The notes beneath the pieces are model-generated. The model was not told where the DNA came from and did not search any database. It saw only the letters and a list, made by a program, of their open reading frames with translations. The position numbers and the translations under genes were made by a program. Below are positions 56,774 to 64,000 of a stretch of 64,000 nucleotides of DNA, piece by piece. The stretch is from Sequoia sempervirens (taxonomy: Eukaryota; Streptophyta; Pinopsida; Cupressales; Cupressaceae). The stretch is taken from assembly GCA_007258455.2 (NCBI GenBank), contig VDFB02000001.1, positions 13,780,225-13,844,224 of the forward strand, written 5' to 3'. Each line of letters begins with the position of its first letter. Within the stretch, counting starts at the first letter, position 1.

Positions 56774-59700
56774 CATATCCTTTCTGACTCTGAAGAAGAT
56801 TATACAGAGCAACATTCTGTTGAAGTACCTACTCAATGCAGTATGAGGAAACTTACTGAAGAGGAGATAGAGAGATTAACTGTTGCTGCAGTTGAAGAAG
56901 CAAAGAGTAAATACTAGTTGAGAAACAAGACAGTAAATGAGAAGGAGGGTGTCCCCAGGGGAATGTTTATGAAAGAGCAAAAGGCAACACAAGGAACTGT
57001 GAAAAGGGCTGAAAATAAACAACATGATAAAAGTGAACAGAAGCCTGTCCAAAAGGACGAAGTGAAGGAATTGCACAAAGAAATGCAAGAGCCTGATCAG
57101 CCAAGTAAAAGAGAAAAGGAAGAAAACAAAGGAGTAATGTCAGAGCAAAAGAAAATGGTTAAAGTGGAGGGTTCTTCTTTTGACTTCACCCAGGCTTTAT
57201 CTCAGGTAAAGATGTCTGTTCCACTACTTGAGATGATAAAAATTAAAGAATACAGAGACAGTGCTATCCAATTAATAACAAATGGGAATGAAAAAAATAT
57301 AAATTCTGAAAGCAAGATGGCCACTAAAACTGTTAATGAGCATGAGAAGGTGAATATTCTAGAAGTGTGCCTTAACAGTGCACTATTAAATCCCCCACAA
57401 ATTGATCATTTTTTCACTACATTACTCATAAATAACAAACTACTAAGGAATTGCATGATAGACTCTGGTGCTGCTATAAATATCATGCTAGTAGGAGTGA
57501 TGAAACAACTTGGCATGTGGGTGGATACCAATGGAGGTAAGTGCTATGCAATGGATAACAGACTTGTTCCTGTGGTAGGTATAATGAGAGATGTTGAAGT
57601 CAAGCTAGCTGCTTATCCTCAGGTGGCCTATAACATTGATATAATAGTAATTGACACCCCTCCTCAGTTTGGGATGCTTTTATCAAGACAGTGGACGACA
57701 GCAATTGGTGGAAATGTCCAGTTTGATTTGTCTTATGCAACAATTCCGGTGAATGGTCAGGAGGTGAAGTTATACAGGGAGCCAAGAATGAACCAGCTTG
57801 TTGACTGTGTATCACAAGATCAAATCAATTGTTTTTGTGATGTTGATCTTGGGAGTTTTAAGATAGAACCAGCCCAGCCAGAGTTGGTCAATACTGACCC
57901 AATTGATAAACATGTTGCACAAAATTGCAATGGTGTATGGAGGATGTACTTTGATGGAACCTGCAGCCAAGAAGGTAATGGAGCAGGGATAGTGTTCGTT
58001 TCACCTGAAGGTGTTACGTTCAAGTATTCATTTCTGTTAACATTTGAATGTACAAACAATGTGGCGGAGTATGAAGCCTTGTTGACAGGTTTGAATATAG
58101 CTGTGAAACACAAAATCAAGTTGTTGGCTGTTTTAGGAGATTCTGAGTTGGTTGTTTCACAAATTAAGTCAAAGTATGCAGCAAAGCACAAAAGACTGAA
58201 ACAATACAGGAATGCTGTATGGGACACAATTGAGTTGTTTGATGCCTTCTCAATTGACTGGATTGATAGATCAAAGAACATAATGGCTGATTTTTTAGTA
58301 AATGTGGCACTGAAAAGAGATGATATTACATTGGCTGGGGTATCACAAATTGAGTTCAAAACAAAGCCTATTGTGCCTGATAACATATATAGTTGGCAGG
58401 TCTTTAATGATGATACTGATCTTTTGAAATTCCTCCACTGTATAGATCAGTATGAAGCCCAAGAAATCGACTGCAATGCCTTTGTTGAAGAGGTAGATGG
58501 GAAGCAAACAGTATTTGGGAAGGAGATCTTACAGCTTAAAACAAATAAGCTTCCTAAAGGGTTGGTGGCACTGAAGAAGGTGTATGACGGAAATGATCGA
58601 TCCCTCATGAAGCAAGCACCAGTCAAGAGGGAAGATATTGAAGAGATTAACTTGGGAACTGAGATGGCACCAAGAAAGGTGTGCATAGGGAAGAAAATAA
58701 GCCCTACAATTAGAAGAATGCTGATAGAGTTGCTGAGAAAATATAAACATGTGTTTGCTTGGTTTTATGAAGATGGAAAAGCATACAAGGAAGATTTGTT
58801 TCAGCATGAAATACCATTGAAGCCAGATGCTAAGCCATTTAGACAAAAACAAAGACCCATAAATCCAACATTGGAGCCTAAAATGCAGGAGGAATCGGCA
58901 AAGCTCAGATATGGAGGAATCATCAAACCAATCAGGCGTTCAACGTGGGTCTCAAACTTGGTCCTTGTGAGAAAGAAGAATGGAAATATCAGGCTATGTG
59001 TAGATTTCAGAAATTTAAACATAGCATCCCTCAAAGATAATTATCCTCTACCCAATATGGAGGCTATATTGCATAAGGTAACAGGATGCGAACTGTTGTC
59101 CGTGATGGATGGGTTTTCAGGGTATAACCAGGTGAAGGTCAAATAATCTGAGCAATACAAGACGGCTTTTACAACTCTTTGGGGAACGTATGTCTACATA
59201 AGGATGCTATTTGGTCTCACTAATGCAGGAGCGACCTTCCAAAGAGCTATGGATGTGGCATTTGTAGATTTGATCAATGTTATCATGGTGGTGTATCAAG
59301 ATGATCACACTGCTTACTCAAAGAAGGCTAAAGATCATATACAACATCTAGAGAAGGTATTTATTAAAGCCTTAGAATATAGTATTAGCTTGAACCCTAA
59401 GAAGTGTCATTTTGCAGTCATAGAAGGTAAGCTCTTGGGACATATTGTTTAAAAAGAAGGGATTAGGATAGATCCTGAAAGGGTTGAGGCCATTGATAAA
59501 AATTCCTGTCCCTAAAACTGTTAAGGCTATACAGTCATTCTTTGGACAGATTAACTTTGTAAGGAGATTTGTCTCTAATTTTGCTGAGATCACTAAACCC
59601 ATATCAAAGATGTTGAGGAAAGGACAAAAGGTAGAATGGACTACAGAGGCCTTGGAAGCTTTTATATCTGTCAAAAGGGCCATCAAGGAAGCCCCTGTCC

Positions 59701-61418
59701 TTAAATCTTCGAATTTTGCAAAACCTTTCCAGATATTTTCATTCGCTTCAATGCACACAATTGCCGCTGTCATGTTACAGAAGAATGAGGAAGGTCATGA
59801 ACAGCCTGTGTCTTTCTTCAGCAAGTCACTACAAGGGTCAGAATTAAAATATGATATAATGGAGACGCAAGCATTTGCATTAGTAAAAGCTACAAAAGCT
59901 TTTAGGCCATATCTTGTTGGAGCAAAGGTGATTGCCTATGTACCTCATGTAGCTATCAAGGATATTCTGACACAGTCTGAAGTGACAGGAAAAAGATGCA
60001 GATGGATTAACAAAATCCAAGAGTTTGACATGGAGATACAAATTACTAAACTAGTAAGAGGTCAGGGCTTGGCTAAGTTAATGGCAGAAGCGAACATTGA
60101 AGCAAATCAAATTTGCAATGTAGAAGAAGAAAATACAATTGCGAGCATTAAGCATACTCCTTGGTATGCAGACATCATGCATTACCTTAAATACATGAAG
60201 TGTCCAGAGGGATTGAGTGACAGCCAGAAAAGAACTCTGAAGTTGCAGGCATCTAAGTATGTCTTCATGGATGGAGATCTGTTTTGGAAGAACAGGGATG
60301 GTATACTATTGCTATGTCTGGATGAATCACAAGCCAGGCATGTCTTAAATGAAATGCACGAAGGGGTTTGTGGAGGGCATTACTCAGCAAAGACAACTGC
60401 ACATAAAATTCTCAAGGCAGGTTATTACTGCCCAAAGGTCTTTAATGACTCTTTTACATATGTAAGGAAATGCGAAGCCTGCCAGAAATTCTCTGGAAAA
60501 CTGAAGTATCAGGGAGCTTTGCCACTTTGACCCTTGCATGCTGATGCCCCTTTTCATCAATGGGGAATTGATTTCATTGGAGAAATACAAGAAAAATCGA
60601 GTGGAGGACATAAATGGATACTGGTGGCCACTGATTATTTTACCAAATGGGTAGAAGCAATCCCAACTAAACAGGCTACAAGTAGAGTTGTGACAAATTT
60701 TCTAATGGACAACATCACTACTAGATTTGGTACACCAATAAGATTGATCACTGACAATGGGATGTGTTTTAGATCAGATGAATTCAGAAGCTTCTGTGAC
60801 ACATATGGCATTACCATTTCTTATGCAGCTCCTTATCATCCACAAGCCAATGGTCAAGCAAAATCTAGTAATAAGAGTCTTTTGAAGATTATAAGAAGGA
60901 TGCTAGGTCAAAACAAGAGGGCTTGGGATTCAAAATTGAAACTGGCTATTTGGGCTGACAGAATCACTGTTAAAAAGACAATTGGAAAGTCCCCATTTGA
61001 ATTGGTGTATGGAACACAAGCCAGGATGCCTTTCCAGAATTTGTTACCAGTCTACAAATCTGTCCTTCAGGAAGATTTGGATATTCCAGAACCTATGGAG
61101 GAAAGAATGGAACAACTGACTGAACTTGATGAAATAAGGAGAGTTGCCCAAAATCAAAACATAAAGTTACAGACGCAGATGAAGTACTTGTTTGATAAAA
61201 AAGCAAAAGATAGAAAATTTGAAGAAAGTGACTTGGTACTAATGTGGAACGCAAGATGTCAGGAAAAGGGCAAGCATGGGAAATTTGAAGCTTTGTGGCT
61301 AAGACCTTTTGTGATTGTTGGAAAGAAAGGTGAAGATTCATATTATCTACAAAATATGGCTGGTGAAGTTCAGGAGCTGCCTGTACATGGGCAATTTCTA
61401 AAGCATTTTTTCTCTTGA
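56774..61418 (+). pseudogene. Tat pol: protease, archaeal-type RNase H, reverse transcriptase, RNase H, integrase
   Basis: Domain order: protease (MIDSGAAINIM near 57460); archaeal-type RNase H (57930-58320); reverse transcriptase (NGNIRLCVDFRNLN, then VVYQDDHTAY near 59290-59320); the usual gypsy RNase H (about 59640-60000, FQIFSFASMHTIAAVML); integrase His/Cys finger (HEGVCGGHY, CEACQKF, about 60357-60490) and core (WGIDFIG, LITDNGM). The third catalytic residue, expected Glu 36 positions after the second Asp, is Lys (AAA, 60861-60863). Stops lie at 56915-56917, 59144-59146, 59450-59452 and 60528-60530, with a frameshift near 59490. The last residues are HGQFLKHFFS. Confidence 0.85.
57930..58320 (+). 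other. Archaeal-type RNase H domain placed before reverse transcriptase
   Basis: RNase H with all four acidic positions present: MYFDGTCSQEGNGAG (D), NNVAEYEALLTGL (E), AVLGDSELVVSQI (D), RSKNIMADFLVNVAL (D). The AEYEALL form is typical of cellular/archaeal-type enzymes rather than of the gypsy RNase H, which is also present downstream at about 59640-60000. It lies between protease and reverse transcriptase. Confidence 0.85.
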
Positions 61419-61644
61419 ACAAAACAGAGGATTAAGGGTTGCCAGTGCATGGACAACTCTTGATGATCCTCTTTAAAATTCTTTTCCATGCACAGTAGTT
61501 TAGGATTTTGTTCATCTCCATTTCCATTCATTTCCATTCTTTCCATCTTGCTCATATAATTCATCATCTTGTGTCTGGTCTGCTTACCCAAGGATCTGGA
61601 TCCTTGCAATGATTTCACAACCATTCATCCCCAAACGGAGCCAC
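61419..61644 (+). other. Tat element 3' leader between pol and 3' LTR
   Basis: 226 bp without an ORF. It ends CCCCAAACGGAGCCAC just before the LTR start; a clear polypurine tract is not obvious, with AAACGGAG the best candidate. Confidence 0.5.
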
Positions 61645-62866
61645 TGTTAGAACTATAAAATTCTGATGGTTTTACATGTTGTTCATACTCATAATTTTCC
61701 AAATAAGTCCTACCATGAGCATATTTCCCCATATTTGGCCATGTAGTCCCATAAAATCATCTAGGTTTGAATATTTCACATTATGGTCCATATTGGCATG
61801 AGATTATCAGGGTCTCCCCGACGCATAATGCATTCTTGTTAATATACGTCTGTTGTTGCCTATAGGCAAGACCTCAAGAATGTCACAGCGATGGGAATTC
61901 ATATGTAGGTACCTATCGGCAGGACATAACACATTGTCTCGGTGATAGAAGATTCATATCGGCAAGAGGGGCTTCGTCGGGATGAGTCACAGCAAAGTTA
62001 TAATGTCTTACTGACCGGCAATAGAAAGAACGTTTCGGCGAAAGATCTTTCATCAGAGTAAGTCATAGCGACCCATATGTCACATCGATAAGGATATACA
62101 TATCGGTAAGACTAAAGTGCATCGAAATAACATCTCACCGAACGCGTCCAGTCTTGCCGACAAAGCACAGAGGGATTTTATCGAAAGATTTTCGGGGAGA
62201 GGTCTTGGCGAGTGCATCGGGTCTCGCCGATGAAACGAAGTTATATCAAAGGTTATTGGTGTAAGCTCTCAGCGAATGGCTCCGGTCTTGCCGACAGTGC
62301 GAAGGGATTCTATCAATGGTTTTCGGTGTGAGGTTATATAGTCTTGCCGACCCGTTTTGTCATGCCAAATTGTTTCTTCGATGAGAAAATGAGCATGTCT
62401 CAACGACTTGATTGTGTCATAAGGTATTTCGGCAAGACACAGGTGTTCTATGAAACCTCTTCCCGACCCAGAATTGTCTCAGCGACCAGAATATACACTA
62501 AAAAACACATCTTGGTAGGACATAATATTGTCTGTGAGACGTCTCCCCGACATCGGAAGATCACAGCGAAACACGTTGGATGAAGGACGTTCGTCGGTGA
62601 GACTCAAAGCTTCGATAAGACAACATGACATCATAGCGATGAACAGATGAATGGCTATCGGCGAGACATTGGCCTTCGGTATGACTACGGGATGTCTCAG
62701 CGAGTGTTTGGCGCGTGTTAAATGAAACCTGAATACTGTTGCTCGCCGACATGGGATCACGAAGCGTTGTGTCTTTTCAGATGCAAATGTATAAAAATTC
62801 ATTCTCAATTGTAAATGGAGACATTAGGAGATTAGATTAGATATTCGATATACAGTAGATAGGGTA
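61645..62866 (+). repeat. 3' LTR of Tat element, lacking its last ~770 bp
   Basis: Starts TGTTAGAAC. It contains numerous GTCTYGCCGA/TCGGCRAGAC motifs in both orientations. It follows the 5' LTR to AGGGTA at 62866, after which the sequence is unrelated. Confidence 0.82.
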
Positions 62867-64000
62867 ACAACTAACACCTCTGGAGTGAAAGTTGTTATGA
62901 ACAACCTATGTACACTACGCAATGAGTGCTCTTCAAATTAGGAGGGGAAGGTCCCTCGTTGTGCTTTGACAAAAATACTTGCAAAGGAAAATAAGCTAAA
63001 CTATGTCCTGTCTTTTTGTTTCAGCTGTAGAGGCACAAGGCTTTCTTGAAAGAACCTATACGTTGCAGCTGAGTTTTCTCTGGTTTTGCAGATCTACTAA
63101 CTACAACTTAAATTTAATCTATCCAATCTCCTCGGGAAAACAAAGCGAAAGGAAACAGAGCAAGGTTTGACTAACTGACGATAAACGAGTTTAGATTCTC
63201 TACTTGAAGGCAAGGTGGCGCAACTATCATCTCAATCTAAACAAGCTTATTGGGCACAAAACAGATTTTAAGATTTTACCATGACAATCTTATGAAACCC
63301 TATGTGGCATAACACTTGATCAAAATAGTAAAGACTTCACAAACAGCTTTTATCATCACGTTCTCACGAAACCCTATGTGGCATAACACTTGATCGTAAT
63401 GATAAAAGTTTCACAAAACAGATTTATCTAAACTATGGGAGGAATTTACCACGCCAATCTTATGAAACCCTATGTGGCATAACACTTGATCAAAGTAGTA
63501 AAGACTTCACAAAACGATTTTATCAACCCAATCTCATGAAACCCTATGTGGCATAACACTTGATTGAAATAATAAAAGTTTCACAAAACAGATTTATCTA
63601 AACTATGGAAAGAATCCACCATTACAATCTCTTGAAACCCTATGTGGCATAACAATTAATCGTAATAGCGAAGACACATGAACAAATACCAAAAGAGCAA
63701 TATTGAGGGCAAGGTAGGCGCAGCATATATTTCTCTCTCAAGCAAAAGTTATTTACAAATGAGCAAAAGCTCTTATTTATATACATCAAGGTGTAGGGAA
63801 CCTTAAAATCACCTTGAGTCATCTATAGTGTTGCAATGCATGCAAGATTTGTTGCCAAACCCTAATGAAGTAAACTATACAGTTAACTGGAAAACTACCA
63901 TCAGTTAACCGAAACATCTAATCTAAAAATGGACAATTAATGCTGACATGCCGTCATGGCAAAGCGGAAGACTACCATCGAGTTAGCGTAAAACCTAAAG
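62867..64000 (-). other. Unclassified, probably part of a minus-strand LTR element
   Basis: Replaces the end of the Tat 3' LTR. It has no convincing ORF. A minus-strand TATA-like TATATAAAT (63775-63783) is followed, in that direction, by the tandem repeat at 63276-63660, as in the R/leader part of an LTR. No terminal repeat or target duplication is visible; the right end lies outside the window. Confidence 0.4.
63276..63660. repeat. Tandem repeat with alternating 74/96-bp spacing
   Basis: Five copies of GAAACCCTATGTGGCATAAC start at 63294, 63368, 63464, 63538 and 63634. The spacings are 74, 96, 74 and 96 bp, so the true repeat is a 170-bp dimer. The longer spacers carry the extra sequence AGATTTATCTAAACTATGG. 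Confidence 0.9.

Larger units (their letters stand above)
53395..62866 (+). mobile_element. Tat-lineage Ty3/gypsy retrotransposon, degenerate, both LTRs truncated at opposite ends
   Basis: 5' LTR remnant 53395-54839, primer site 54843, gag and pol to 61418, 3' LTR remnant 61645-62866. Tat assignment rests on a second, archaeal-type RNase H, the tRNA-Arg-like primer site TGGTGACTCTGCTGGGGA and long LTRs (about 2 kb when both remnants are considered together). The shared LTR portion is 53395-54067 against 62192-62866. Several stops and shifts and one lost integrase catalytic residue make it non-functional. Confidence 0.85.

Overview
This window is a transposon-packed plant nuclear sequence. Every coding stretch I recognise belongs to a mobile element, or was carried by one. 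The setting (AT-rich intergenic DNA, GT-AG introns, hAT transposons, Ty3/gypsy chromovirus and Tat-type retrotransposons, plant tRNA primer sites, a LINE) fits a large seed-plant genome. A gymnosperm is my best guess, but that is inference. I see no ordinary host gene, tRNA, rRNA or bacterial feature.

Layout. 1-1299: decayed hAT transposase. 2046-5749: structurally complete and apparently intact hAT transposon (hAT1) with an 8-bp target-site duplication (TSD). 6723-14576: small non-autonomous LTR retrotransposon on the minus strand (element B, TSD AAAGC). It carries a nine-unit hairpin array, a solo LTR (7700-9228, TSD GAACG) and, inside its 5' LTR, a second hAT (hAT2, 10956-14560, TSD TGTAATAT). 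15924-18499: LINE reverse-transcriptase fragment on the minus strand, interrupted at 18500 by an LTR retrotransposon with no pol. That element carries a long ORF whose first ~240 residues resemble the cohesin-associated protein PDS5. 23387-27162: a gutted chromovirus sits inside that element. 27163-27262: exactly 100 N.

After the gap, 27263-42987 repeats 7349-23069 almost base for base. The PDS5-carrying element is complete in this copy (38418-45947, both LTRs, TSD ATGGA) and the LINE resumes on its far side (45953-48114). Because the copy starts at a fixed-size scaffold gap, much or all of the duplication is probably an unmerged overlap or haplotig. The most economical true locus is 1-23069 joined to 42988-64000.

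The right third holds an unclassified LTR/promoter-like region (48115-50020), a decayed hAT (hAT3, 50021-53394) whose 3' end is missing where it meets a 5'-truncated LTR, and a Tat-like Ty3/gypsy element (53395-62866). That element's extra RNase H lies between protease and reverse transcriptase. The window ends in a minus-strand LTR-like sequence with a two-spacing tandem repeat.

The items most worth a second look are the PDS5-derived ORF carried by a non-autonomous LTR retrotransposon, the hairpin array with a constant loop and changing complementary arms, the displaced archaeal-type RNase H, and the assembly duplication that affects how every copy number here is read.
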